A DNA stretch of 64,000 bases from an uncultured Pseudomonadales bacterium (lineage in GTDB: Bacteria; Pseudomonadota; Gammaproteobacteria; Pseudomonadales; Cellvibrionaceae). The notes under the pieces were generated by a model. That model saw only the letters and a list, made by a program, of their open reading frames with translations, had not been told where the DNA came from and ran no database searches. The translations under genes and the position numbers were made by a program. The stretch spans positions 62,001 to 126,000 of the forward strand of contig CANLBN010000008.1 in assembly GCA_947488935.1 (NCBI GenBank). The letters run 5' to 3'. This document shows positions 15,001 to 24,826 of this stretch, piece after piece. The stretch's first letter is position 1. Each line of letters opens with the position of its first letter.

Positions 15001-17652
15001 ATGCGCACCACTCTTTTTTATGCGATGGCGTTTGCCCTATTGTTAACGGCATGTGGCGGTGGTGGCGGTAGCAGTAATTCTGATTCTGCCCTTATTCCTC
15101 CCCTTGAACCTGATCAGAGTAACAACGGTGTTGGTTTTGCGGCGGCGGTGTTAAGTGACGGCTCTAGTGTGACCAGTGCCAGTGGAGCTAGTCAAAACGT
15201 TCGTCTGCTCGACGGTATAAACAACACTTGGGAGGTGACGGTTAGAGGGTTCGACAATATCGAATGCGTGGTAAGTGGCGATTGCCTGAATCTCGACTTG
15301 CAAGCTATCAGTTCAACGGCCGTCTTAGAGCAAGCAAGCGCTATTTCAACCGATGCCTATAACGCCATTATTGGGCGCTTTCAAACAAATGCATCCCTTG
15401 AATATGAAGATGCTCCTTACATCATTAACGATTATTTGCATTTCGCCTTTTCGCAGGACTCAACAGAAGACATCTCCACGGTAGAGCCTATAGCAGTAAC
15501 CTATGACGTATTGGAAGATGGCAGCCGTGTTACCAACCCTACGGATCAAAACGGTGTGTCTGGCAGTATTGATGCACTCACCATAGACGTCGATTTTTTC
15601 AATCAGCAAATTACCGCCTTTACTATTGAAGCAGGCAATGATGCAGGTGCAGGCACTGGTGGTTTTAGTATGACTGCATCGCTGCCCGCCCCAATAGTGC
15701 TGGGTGGCTCAAGTGTTCACTCCTTTGGCCTTGTAGGCTTGGTGACTGACGATGATAGCGGCTGTAGCTCAGGCTGCCTGAATGATACGGCTACCGGCAT
15801 TGTGAATATGGTATTTTTAGGCGGTCAGGCGCAGGCGGTATTGGTGTCTTATAACCTGAGTGCCGATACGCTCGATACGCAATTGGCCGGTGTTTTTTTA
15901 TTGGAGCGTCCATTACTGTTTGATCGCAGCACTAACCCACTGCCACTGATCAATCGCCCAAGCTCTATTGCCGCAGTTGCCAATATTGCCGCTGATAGCG
16001 GCGTGTTTGAATCCTATGCCGGACTGGCTTCCAACAGTGTGACTGGCAGTTCGGTCGAGCAAGTAGTATTCGATACTACTAACGTTTACGTAACCGCCTA
16101 TGAAGCAAGTAATAATTTTTCTAGCTCTGTAGAGCGCGGTACGCCGGTTGCTGTGGGTGCAATCACAGACCTTGGCCCTAATGATGATGTCGAGGCCTTT
16201 TGGGGGCTTTGGAATGCGCAGCAAAGGTTCATTATTGATGGTGTTGAGGAAGACGTGATCGATTGGCTGCCGTATGCTTACTCGGATCAGGCTACGGCTT
16301 TAGCACCGACTTCTGGCTTAGTCACCTACCAGCTACGCGGTGGTAGTGCTGTAAATGAGCAGGGGCAGGTGGTGACTCTAAATACGCTCACCATGACCAT
16401 TAATTTCTCCAACCAGACAATTGATAGCTGGAACCTCAGCGCGTCTTATACCGATGCATCTAACACCATTAATTATACGGCAGCTAATAATGGAGTTGTT
16501 AATCTAAGCGGCGTCGATGCCTCCGATATTTCGATTCCATTAGTTGGAGGATGCACCGGTTGCGGAACAGGTGGTAGCACAGTCTTCGATCTGGCAGGCT
16601 CAGTATCACTGTCACTGATAGGCAATAATGCCGAGGCGGTAATTGGCTCATTCCAATTGGATAGCCTGGCCAGTACCGATGGCAGCCATAGTGGTAGCCC
16701 CAATGGCTTGTATAGTTTGGCTGGCGCCTATGTTCTAGAGCAAGGTGTGGCGATACCGAGCGCACCGAGTAATGCAGTTGCCCTAATGGCAACGGTGTTT
16801 GATGTGCCAGCTGCAAGCAATATTGGTGGCACTATTAGCCCAAGGACAACGCTATCGGTCAGTGGTACGGCTGATGGAGCTGATGGTATTAATATCCTGA
16901 TGAATGCAGATAATCCAGCGTTGATTCCAGCGGGTTCTCTCGGTGTGGTATCCGGTGCTTTCGACAGTGACTTCTCTGCCTTCGATCAGCTTGGTGCGTT
17001 TGGAGACCCAGCGTGCTTAGGATGTATTGAGCTTGATGTTGATCTTCAGAGTGCAGCGACTGATCTGCTTGATAGCAATAGCTTTGTCAATACGGGTTAT
17101 GCGGTTAATTGGGGTCGTTGGAATGCCACAAATACGATTGAGTACCTAAGTGAACCTTATGATTCAACAGGTGATATTCACTTTATCTACTCAGAGGATT
17201 CAACCGATCTCTCTGCCTTAAGCACCACCACAACGGTTCAATATGCCTACAGCCCAGCAACTGGTTTGGGTACCACGCCAACGGATCAACTGGGTAACGT
17301 CGGTAGCCTGGATCGGGTTGAGATGGATATTAATTTCGGGGCTCAGGCGATTGAAAGATTTGAGATGGATTTATCCTTTGATAACAGTAATGTCTGGAGT
17401 GTTGTTATGAAGGACGCTTCGGTAGCACTAAATAATAACCCGGTTAGCAGTTTTGAGGTGGAGGGTGCCTTTGGCAGCACGGCTGTACAGAATACCGGCG
17501 TGGTCTTTGGTGATGTGAACATTACGGTGCTTGGCCCCAATGCCGATGCGGTGATGGTTTCTTATAATCTCTCGGTTATTGATAATGACTTACCTGATAA
17601 TGAAGCCGTCGGAACTTTCATCCTAGAGCAAGTCGTTTCGGGCGCTAATTAG
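15001..17652 (+). CDS. Three-repeat lipoprotein of unknown function
   Basis: Begins MRTTLFYAMAFALLLTACGGGGGSS, read as two blocks: a hydrophobic signal, then lipobox LLTAC and a glycine/serine linker. It is therefore a lipid-anchored envelope protein of 883 residues. An in-frame GTG at 14905 would put 32 extra residues before the signal, so I prefer 15001 (14983 is also possible); no start has a good ribosome site. Three homologous blocks of about 260-290 residues follow (15140-15910, 15970-16745, 16790-17645). Two contain WGLWN or WGRWN, and all end in a strand pattern such as AVMVSYNLS ... GTFILEQ. All look beta-rich. I do not recognise the family. It shares the candidate operator with tpsA and lies 186 bp upstream of it, suggesting a role in the same surface system. 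Confidence 0.8.
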   Translation: MRTTLFYAMAFALLLTACGGGGGSSNSDSALIPPLEPDQSNNGVGFAAAVLSDGSSVTSASGASQNVRLLDGINNTWEVTVRGFDNIECVVSGDCLNLDLQAISSTAVLEQASAISTDAYNAIIGRFQTNASLEYEDAPYIINDYLHFAFSQDSTEDISTVEPIAVTYDVLEDGSRVTNPTDQNGVSGSIDALTIDVDFFNQQITAFTIEAGNDAGAGTGGFSMTASLPAPIVLGGSSVHSFGLVGLVTDDDSGCSSGCLNDTATGIVNMVFLGGQAQAVLVSYNLSADTLDTQLAGVFLLERPLLFDRSTNPLPLINRPSSIAAVANIAADSGVFESYAGLASNSVTGSSVEQVVFDTTNVYVTAYEASNNFSSSVERGTPVAVGAITDLGPNDDVEAFWGLWNAQQRFIIDGVEEDVIDWLPYAYSDQATALAPTSGLVTYQLRGGSAVNEQGQVVTLNTLTMTINFSNQTIDSWNLSASYTDASNTINYTAANNGVVNLSGVDASDISIPLVGGCTGCGTGGSTVFDLAGSVSLSLIGNNAEAVIGSFQLDSLASTDGSHSGSPNGLYSLAGAYVLEQGVAIPSAPSNAVALMATVFDVPAASNIGGTISPRTTLSVSGTADGADGINILMNADNPALIPAGSLGVVSGAFDSDFSAFDQLGAFGDPACLGCIELDVDLQSAATDLLDSNSFVNTGYAVNWGRWNATNTIEYLSEPYDSTGDIHFIYSEDSTDLSALSTTTTVQYAYSPATGLGTTPTDQLGNVGSLDRVEMDINFGAQAIERFEMDLSFDNSNVWSVVMKDASVALNNNPVSSFEVEGAFGSTAVQNTGVVFGDVNITVLGPNADAVMVSYNLSVIDNDLPDNEAVGTFILEQVVSGAN

Positions 17653-17725
17653 TGCGGGTATGGATAAAGTTTTTTTACTCGAGTGATAGTTTTTTGTCGA
17701 AGAAATAGCGTTTGTCATTAAAAAC

Positions 17726-17745
17726 AGTCCTTTTGGACTATATAC
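17726..17745 (+). promoter_or_regulatory. Candidate operator 2 (AGTCC-N4-GGACT-ATATAC)
   Basis: AGTCC-TTTT-GGACT followed by ATATAC, 93 bp before the tpsA ATG. It matches operator 1 in every fixed position; only the four-base spacer is changed (AAAA to TTTT). Its presence suggests that tpsA has its own promoter besides any read-through from the lipoprotein gene. Confidence 0.6.
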
Positions 17746-17838
17746 CCACCACCCCAGCCTCTGTATTATTTTTGTTATAAGCAATAAACAATTAATAACC
17801 GCTTAAATAATAACAACGAGTGATACACAAGGTGCCCT

Positions 17839-20800
17839 ATGCAAGTTCCCGCTGCGCGTTTTAAAAAACTGACTGTCGCCATTATGGCGCTGAGCCTTAC
17901 CCTGCAAACCGCCGTAGTGGCGGCCAACCCCACCGGTGGCACGGTGGTGCATGGGCAGGCGAGTATCGGTGGCTCGGCGGGTAATGTGCAAATTAATCAG
18001 CAAAGCAATACCGCCATTATTAATTGGCAGGGCTTTTCTATTAACGCAGGCGAGCTAACACAATTTATCCAGCCCGGTAGCAGCAGCGCCGTACTTAACC
18101 GCGTCACGGGTAATCAGCTCTCTAACTTACAAGGCACGCTGCGCGCCAATGGCAATGTCTACCTTATTAACCCCAACGGCATACTGGTTGGCCCCAATGG
18201 CCAAATCAGTACCCAAAGCTTTATAGGCGCAACGCTCGATGTTACCGACGAGGACTTTTTAGCCCATATCAACAATGGCGATGCGCTGAGCTTTACCGGC
18301 GACAGCACAGCTGCCGTGGTTAACCTTGGGCATATCGAGGCCATGGGTGGCGATGTGTTTTTAATTGCCCAGCGTGTCGATAACCAAGGCACTATCAATG
18401 CCACCAAAGGCTATGTAGGCCTAGGTGCTGGCCGCCAAGTGCTACTGCAAAGCAGTGGCGATAACCGACTAAGTATTACTCTAGCCAGCGATGATGCCAG
18501 TATTACCCAAGCCGGTAGTATCGAGGCAGCCCAAGCCGAACTACGCGCCGCCAATAATAATCCCTTTGCCTTGGCTATTAACCACACCGGCATTACCCGT
18601 GCCAACAGCGTGGCCGAGCGTGATGGCCGTATTATTTTGTTTGCCGAAGGCAGCAGCGCCCATGTCGAAGGCACTCTGGATGCCTCGGCTCCCACTGAGG
18701 GCAACGGCGGCTTTGTTGAAACCTCCGGTAGTCATGTCAGCTTTGGCGATAACCTAAGCATTGATACCTCAGCAGCAAACGGCGAAACAGGCACATGGTT
18801 GATCGACCCAAATGACTTCACCATCGCCGCTACCGGCGGTGATATCACTGCCACTACGCTACAAAACCAGCTGAGTAATAATAATGTGGTGATCGAAACC
18901 GCCACTCAAGGCACCGCCGGCGGCAATGGCGATATCTTTGTCAATGAAGCTGTAAGCTCAACCAGCACGAACAGCCTTACTCTCAATGCCGAGCGTCATA
19001 TCGAAGTTAACCAAAGCATTAGTATTGGTGGGGATATCAATCTTAATGGCGGTGATGGCGCCAATGGTGCTGATGGCACAGCGCCCAGTGAGGCAGGTTC
19101 GGTAGGTGCTGCGGGCGGTAACGTTACTATTGCCATCGATGCTGCAATCACCAGTGCCCAAGGGAATATCAATGCTACCGCAGGCAGTGGTGGTAACGGC
19201 GGCAATGGTGCCAATGGCGCGAATGTTCCCTCAAACCCATTTGTTCCCCCAAACCTAAATGATCCTCGCCGAGGTGGCTTTGGAGGCAATGGTGGTAATG
19301 GCGGTAGTGTTACTAGCAATGCCGCGCTGACAGCGAGTTTAGGTTCGGTGAACTTAATTGCGGGTTCTAGTGGTAATGGAGGCGCAGGAGGTAATGGTGG
19401 TTCTAGTGCTAGGTTGGGTAATATAGATAACACTGGCGGTTCTGGAGGTTCGGCGGGCTTTAGTGCAGGAAGTGTCACGGTCAATGCGGCAATTGTTGCA
19501 GAAAATACGATCACAGTGACAGCGGGTAACGGTGGCAATGCCGGTAATTCGGGTGGTCGAAACACTGATGGACGCAGTCAGCCTTTTTCTGGCAGTGGTG
19601 GTGGCTCTGGCGGAACAGGAGGGTCTGTGACCATCGCGGACACTGTCACCACCAACACAGGTGCCATTTCAATCAGTGCGGGCAATGGTGGTTCAGGAGG
19701 CTCAGGCAGCGATGCAATTAATGTAATGCAACAGCGATCTATCAATACTTCAGTTGGCCAGCTTTTGACCGGTGTTAACGCCAGGGAAGGTGGGGATGGC
19801 GGCAACGGCGGTGCAGGTGGTTTCATCACACAAACGGCAAACCTTAATAGTGGTGGCGATGTCTCACTCATGGCCGGTAATGGTGGTAATGGTGGTGATG
19901 GTGGTGATGGTGGTAATGGTGGTGGTACTGGTGGTCGTGCCCTCATAGATTTTTCTACTATGCAATTTGATGGGGCAGGTGGTGCTGGCGGCAACGGCGG
20001 CAACGGCGGCATCGGCGGCACTGTGTTCAGCTCTGGTTTAATACAATCAACGGGTGATATTGTAATAACAGCCGGCAATGCCGGCTCGGGTAGTCGGGGT
20101 GGAGTTGGCGGGATAGCTGCAGGTGGGTTCTTTGTACAAAGTGGCGGCGCAGGCGGCAATGGTGGCTTTGGCGGTATCGGCGGTAGTGTGAACTTGAATA
20201 AAAAGGTAAGTACAAACAGTGGTGCTTTAACCATTCAGTCTGGCAATGGTGGCTCAGGCGGTTTTGGTAATTTTGGTGGACTAGGTGGTGCTGTTATTAG
20301 TGTTTTTGAAGAACGTATAAGTAATGGCGGTAATGGCGGTAATGGCGGTAATGGTGGTTCTGCTAATAATGCCGGAAACGTTGCTATCAACGCCGACATT
20401 CGTTTTACCGAAGCCGGTACGATTACGGCGGGTAATGGTGGTAATGGTGGTAATGGTGATATAGGTGGTAGCGGTAGTAGCGGTAGTAGTAGTGGAGGTA
20501 CCAGAGGTTTTGATGGTTTGTTGGGTTCCGGTGGTAATGGTGCAGACGGTGGCAGAGTCGATATCAATGCCAACATAACAGGCCTCAATGGCGTCTTAAC
20601 AGTCACTAACGGTAGTGCGGGTAACGGTGGTAGAGGTGGTATAATAGCGGGGACGGATATCATAGGCTCTAATGGTAGTGCAGGTAATGCACAAGATGTG
20701 CAAATCAGCGGTAATATCAACAACGGCTCAGGTGACATCAATGTCAACAGCGGCGTGGCAGATTTGAATGTTGGTGGCACAGTCAGCTCAAACAGTGGTG

Positions 20801-23800
20801 ATGTCACACTCAATTCAGGACAAAATTTAACAGCCTCGCAGCTCATCAGCGGTAACAACATCAGCTTGATTGCAGGTGGCCTGAACGCGGCACTGGGCAG
20901 CACCGGCAATGGTGCAATTCAAATCGACGCCAATGGCAGGATTAACGCCACTGCCAACAACGGCAATGGTGGAATTTTTCTCTCCAATCAAGGTGATTTC
21001 AACATCGCTGGCGGCAACATTGACGCCGGCACTGGCGATGCCGAACTCACCGCAGTGGATGGCAACCTAACAACCGGTTTAGCAACAGTGAATTTCACAG
21101 GGAATAATCTGACTCTGGCAACCACTGAACAAGCCAGCAACAACACCGCCGGTGATCGCAATATTCAAATTGGTTCAGGTGGTATTAGTGCGGCCACGAC
21201 CAATCTCACGTTAAACTCTGCCGACGATGTGATTATTGATGGCGCGGTCACTGCCGCCAGCGTCACCGCCACAACGGGCGAGGGTAAAAACAGGGTTGGA
21301 TTAGTTGACCTAGCCAATGAACCCAACCCCCTAAACGGTGGCAGAACCGGTAATGCCGGTGAGCGTGGGGGTGACATTATTGTCAATCAAACCATTGCCA
21401 GTACCCAGGGCGATATTACCCTTACCGCAGGCAACGGAGGTTTGGGTGCTGATGGAGAGGACTCAAATATAAATGGTGATAACAACTTCGCTGCTGGTGG
21501 CACAGGCGGCAATAGTGGTGGCACGGGTGGCGCAGGGGGTGTCGGTGGTAGTATCACCATTGATGCAGCCTTGAATGCAGCAAGAGATATACAGCTCACC
21601 GCTGGCCAAGGCAGTAACGGCGGCAACGGCGGCAACGGTAGCGGCAACGGTGGCGTCGGTGGTGGCGGTGGTGGCGGAGGTGGTGGCAATGGTGGTGGTA
21701 CGGGCGGTGCGGGCGGTGCCGGCGGCAGTGTAACGATTAATGTGGCCTTAGATGCAGCACAGGATATACAGCTTACGGCGGGACAAGGCGGCTTCGGCGG
21801 CTTCGGTGGCAATAGTGGTGGTGGCGAAGGCGGCTTCGGCAACGTCACCGGTGCCGGAGGCAATAGTGGTGGTACGGGCGGTGCGGGTGGTTCAGGAGGT
21901 AGTATTACCCTTAATGCGGCCTTGAATGCAGCAAGAGATATACAGCTTACCGCTGGCCAAGGCAGTAACGGCGGCAACGGCGGCAACGGTAGCGGCAACG
22001 GTGGCGTCGGCGGTGACGGCGTCAGCGGCCTCAGCGGCGGCAATAGTGGTGGTACGGGCGGTGCGGGTGGTTCGGGCGGCAGTATTACGGTTAATGCAGC
22101 CTTAAATGCAGCACGGGATATACAGCTCACGGCGAGACAAGGTGGCGAAGGCGGCAACGGCGGTATCGGTGATGGCGACGGCGGCGGCGATAGTCTCATC
22201 GGCGGCAATAGTGGTGGTACGGGCGGTGCGGGTGGTTCAGGCGGCAGTATTACGGTTAATGCAGCCTTAGATGCAGGCAATGATATACAGCTCACGGCGA
22301 GACAAGGTGGCGAAGGCGGCAACGGCGACATCGGTGATGGCGACGGCGGCGGCGATAGTCTCATCGGCGGCAATAGTGGTGGTACGGGCGGTGCGGGTGG
22401 TTCGGGCGGCAGTATTACGGTTAATGCAGCCTTAGATGCAGCAAGAGACATACAACTCACGGCGGGACAAGGCGGCACAGGCCGCGACGGCGGCTTCGGC
22501 GACGGCTTTCCCGGCAACTCCGGCTTCGGCGAGGGCTTTCCCGGCAATATTGGTGGTACGGGCGGTGCGGGTGGTTCAGGAGGTAGTATTACCCTTAATG
22601 CGGCCTTAGATACCGGCAATGATATACAACTCACGGCGGGGCAAGGCGGCAGCGGCGGCATCTTATCAGACATCGCCGGTGCAAACGGCACTAGTGGTTT
22701 AATCACAGGCAGCCAAATAGATGCTTCGGCAACCAGTGGCAGTATTACTGTAACAGGATCAATTAATCCGAATGTCGGTAGCAGTGTGTCATTGCTAGCA
22801 GGCACAGCAGCAACACAACTGCTCACCTTAAACACACCACAAGATTTCAATCTCACTGGTACAGGTTCATTAAGCCTGCAAGGCTTTGGTTTAAGCCTTG
22901 CTAATATACTTAGCACTGAAAATGGCGATATTACACTCAATAGCGGTGACGGCGACTTAACCTTAAATACAGGTTTTAGTGCCAGCAGCACCGGAGTGGG
23001 TAATATTGTATTAGCCGCGGGTAATAACTTTCATAACGATACCGGCGGCAATAGCCTGTTCAGTGTCGATACTGGTCGCTGGTTAGTATATTCCACACGC
23101 CCCGACAATAACCGTAACGATATCGGCAATGATGCCAATGCAATTGCGCATGACTTTGTGCAATATGACACATTATTTGATATCAATAATCTCTTACCAA
23201 GCACTTTACCAACAGGCAATGGCTTTGTGTATTCTGTGCAGCCAGTGTTGACGGGCGTGACCGTGAATGTCAACAATCAAACGATTGATTATGGTGACAA
23301 CATTTCCAGCATTGCAGGCACAGATTTCACTGTCACCTCGGGTGTGGGTGGTGCTTATCAAGTGAATGGTGCGAATGTTGATGCGGCAGAATTTGAATTA
23401 GCTGACCCAAGCACGATTAGTATCAATGCTAACGATGTGCAGTTGAATTTGGATAGTTCTGTGACCAGAAGCAGCTCAGGTTTTGCGGCGGCGGGGACTT
23501 ATACAAATGGAATTGAAGCGGGCGTGATTGCAGGTTCAGCACTCGCAAGACAAGGCATTGCCTTGGACGGTTCGGCTGATTTGACAGTGAATAGAAGGGA
23601 TCTGAATGTTACCTTAGCGGCGGATGATAAAGTCTATGACGCAACAGATGCAGCGGTGCTATCGTTGGGCGCTGATGACCGTGTGGCGGGTGACGTCTTG
23701 GCTATTGATGCCGGCACATCCACCTTTGATGACAAAAATGTTGGCACCGGCAAAACCGTGATAGTGACCGGAGCCAGCTTAACGGGTGCGGATGCTGGGA

Positions 23801-24804
23801 ATTACAATTTTGTTGTGGCAAACCCAACGGCGTTGACGGCGGATATCACGCGCGCTGATTTAACCGTGACGGGCGCCAGTGCCGATGACCGTGTGTATGA
23901 CGCGACCAATAATGCAAACATTTCGGGTGCAAGTATTAGTGCTTTAGGTAGCGATGTGGTGACGTTGAATCTTGACAGTGCCAGTTTTACGGATAAGAAC
24001 GTTGGAACCGATAAAGACGTGAACGCAAGCTATAGCATCAGTGGTGCCGATGCGGGTAACTATAACCTAGTCAACCCCACGGACTTAACCGCCAGTATTA
24101 GCGCACTGGATATTGCCGTTAATGGCGGCATCGCCGACGATAAAATCTATGACGCCACCACCACTGCCAACGTATCGGGTGCGAGTGTAAACGCTTTGTT
24201 AAGCGATGAGCTTAACGTGAGTTTTACCGGCCACTTTGCCGATGCCAATGTAGCCAATGGTATTGCGGTTAATGGGGTGTTTAATTTAAGCGGTGCCGAT
24301 GCCGCTAATTACAACCTGACGAACAGTAGCTTTACCGGCAGTGCCAATATTACCCCGGCAACGCTTACCGTTAATGTTAACGATGTGAGCAAAACTGCTG
24401 ATGATATTCCCTTTGATGCAACACGCGATAACAACGGTGTGAACTTTACAGGTTTTGTGGGTGGCGAAGACGCCAGTGTGCTAACGGGCGATGTAAGTTT
24501 TGGCGGTAACGCACAAGGTGCAGTGTTACCCGGGCAATTTAGTATTAATGCCTCTGGCCTAAGCGCGCAAAACTACACCATTAACTTTGTAGATGGCCTT
24601 TTACAAATTAATGAGTCTAGCGCCAGTGATTTTGCTGCGCGTAATGGGCTTGATGATATTGCATTGTTGCTTGCAAGGTTTGGCGAAGAAGGCACGCTAA
24701 ATAATTACCAAGGTATGCAAGGCGGTGTGCTTAAACTGAACGGTAGCGATAAAAAAAGCGACGAGCAAGACAAAGCGCTCAGTCGTGCGTCTTCTTACAA
24801 ATAA
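17839..24804 (+). CDS. Two-partner secretion exoprotein (TpsA), glycine-rich, with MBG-type repeats
   Basis: A 2321-residue exoprotein. A signal peptide (to about residue 29, ending AVVAA) precedes a filamentous-haemagglutinin-type TPS domain (to about residue 330) with the hallmarks NRVTGNQLSNLQG, ANGNVYLINPNGI and GPNGQISTQSF. Residues about 400-950 and 1224-1607 are glycine-rich (GGNGG, GGAGG) repeats. The second block is seven tandem units built on GGTGGAGGSGGSIT and DIQLTAGQGG. Residues about 1800-2258 hold four or five MBG-like beta domains (KVYDAT ... GADAGNYN). The C-terminus is short and polar and has no toxin domain. It is secreted by the TpsB encoded 22 bp downstream. A large adhesin or matrix protein is likely; the target is unknown. 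Confidence 0.92.
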   Translation: MQVPAARFKKLTVAIMALSLTLQTAVVAANPTGGTVVHGQASIGGSAGNVQINQQSNTAIINWQGFSINAGELTQFIQPGSSSAVLNRVTGNQLSNLQGTLRANGNVYLINPNGILVGPNGQISTQSFIGATLDVTDEDFLAHINNGDALSFTGDSTAAVVNLGHIEAMGGDVFLIAQRVDNQGTINATKGYVGLGAGRQVLLQSSGDNRLSITLASDDASITQAGSIEAAQAELRAANNNPFALAINHTGITRANSVAERDGRIILFAEGSSAHVEGTLDASAPTEGNGGFVETSGSHVSFGDNLSIDTSAANGETGTWLIDPNDFTIAATGGDITATTLQNQLSNNNVVIETATQGTAGGNGDIFVNEAVSSTSTNSLTLNAERHIEVNQSISIGGDINLNGGDGANGADGTAPSEAGSVGAAGGNVTIAIDAAITSAQGNINATAGSGGNGGNGANGANVPSNPFVPPNLNDPRRGGFGGNGGNGGSVTSNAALTASLGSVNLIAGSSGNGGAGGNGGSSARLGNIDNTGGSGGSAGFSAGSVTVNAAIVAENTITVTAGNGGNAGNSGGRNTDGRSQPFSGSGGGSGGTGGSVTIADTVTTNTGAISISAGNGGSGGSGSDAINVMQQRSINTSVGQLLTGVNAREGGDGGNGGAGGFITQTANLNSGGDVSLMAGNGGNGGDGGDGGNGGGTGGRALIDFSTMQFDGAGGAGGNGGNGGIGGTVFSSGLIQSTGDIVITAGNAGSGSRGGVGGIAAGGFFVQSGGAGGNGGFGGIGGSVNLNKKVSTNSGALTIQSGNGGSGGFGNFGGLGGAVISVFEERISNGGNGGNGGNGGSANNAGNVAINADIRFTEAGTITAGNGGNGGNGDIGGSGSSGSSSGGTRGFDGLLGSGGNGADGGRVDINANITGLNGVLTVTNGSAGNGGRGGIIAGTDIIGSNGSAGNAQDVQISGNINNGSGDINVNSGVADLNVGGTVSSNSGDVTLNSGQNLTASQLISGNNISLIAGGLNAALGSTGNGAIQIDANGRINATANNGNGGIFLSNQGDFNIAGGNIDAGTGDAELTAVDGNLTTGLATVNFTGNNLTLATTEQASNNTAGDRNIQIGSGGISAATTNLTLNSADDVIIDGAVTAASVTATTGEGKNRVGLVDLANEPNPLNGGRTGNAGERGGDIIVNQTIASTQGDITLTAGNGGLGADGEDSNINGDNNFAAGGTGGNSGGTGGAGGVGGSITIDAALNAARDIQLTAGQGSNGGNGGNGSGNGGVGGGGGGGGGGNGGGTGGAGGAGGSVTINVALDAAQDIQLTAGQGGFGGFGGNSGGGEGGFGNVTGAGGNSGGTGGAGGSGGSITLNAALNAARDIQLTAGQGSNGGNGGNGSGNGGVGGDGVSGLSGGNSGGTGGAGGSGGSITVNAALNAARDIQLTARQGGEGGNGGIGDGDGGGDSLIGGNSGGTGGAGGSGGSITVNAALDAGNDIQLTARQGGEGGNGDIGDGDGGGDSLIGGNSGGTGGAGGSGGSITVNAALDAARDIQLTAGQGGTGRDGGFGDGFPGNSGFGEGFPGNIGGTGGAGGSGGSITLNAALDTGNDIQLTAGQGGSGGILSDIAGANGTSGLITGSQIDASATSGSITVTGSINPNVGSSVSLLAGTAATQLLTLNTPQDFNLTGTGSLSLQGFGLSLANILSTENGDITLNSGDGDLTLNTGFSASSTGVGNIVLAAGNNFHNDTGGNSLFSVDTGRWLVYSTRPDNNRNDIGNDANAIAHDFVQYDTLFDINNLLPSTLPTGNGFVYSVQPVLTGVTVNVNNQTIDYGDNISSIAGTDFTVTSGVGGAYQVNGANVDAAEFELADPSTISINANDVQLNLDSSVTRSSSGFAAAGTYTNGIEAGVIAGSALARQGIALDGSADLTVNRRDLNVTLAADDKVYDATDAAVLSLGADDRVAGDVLAIDAGTSTFDDKNVGTGKTVIVTGASLTGADAGNYNFVVANPTALTADITRADLTVTGASADDRVYDATNNANISGASISALGSDVVTLNLDSASFTDKNVGTDKDVNASYSISGADAGNYNLVNPTDLTASISALDIAVNGGIADDKIYDATTTANVSGASVNALLSDELNVSFTGHFADANVANGIAVNGVFNLSGADAANYNLTNSSFTGSANITPATLTVNVNDVSKTADDIPFDATRDNNGVNFTGFVGGEDASVLTGDVSFGGNAQGAVLPGQFSINASGLSAQNYTINFVDGLLQINESSASDFAARNGLDDIALLLARFGEEGTLNNYQGMQGGVLKLNGSDKKSDEQDKALSRASSYK
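21511..22660 (+). repeat. Seven tandem 165-180 bp units inside tpsA
   Basis: Unit starts lie near 21511, 21693, 21862, 22042, 22206, 22371 and 22549. Each encodes a GGTGGAGG block, then an SIT-N-AAL-DIQLTA-QGG block and a variable glycine-rich spacer. The units starting at 22042 and 22206 are almost identical over 165 bp, which suggests a recent duplication. The array could change length by recombination or slippage. Confidence 0.85.
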
Positions 24805-24826
24805 TAAAAATAAATAGCAGGCAATC

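Noticed and set aside
21511..22660. CRISPR-like array
   Set aside because: The repeats are coding, in frame, 165-180 bp long, with no short palindromic repeats, unique spacers or cas genes.
18996..22991. Long proline-rich open frames on the minus strand opposite tpsA
   Set aside because: They are the complement of glycine-rich GGN codons; no signal peptide, no domain, and the plus-strand gene explains the DNA fully.
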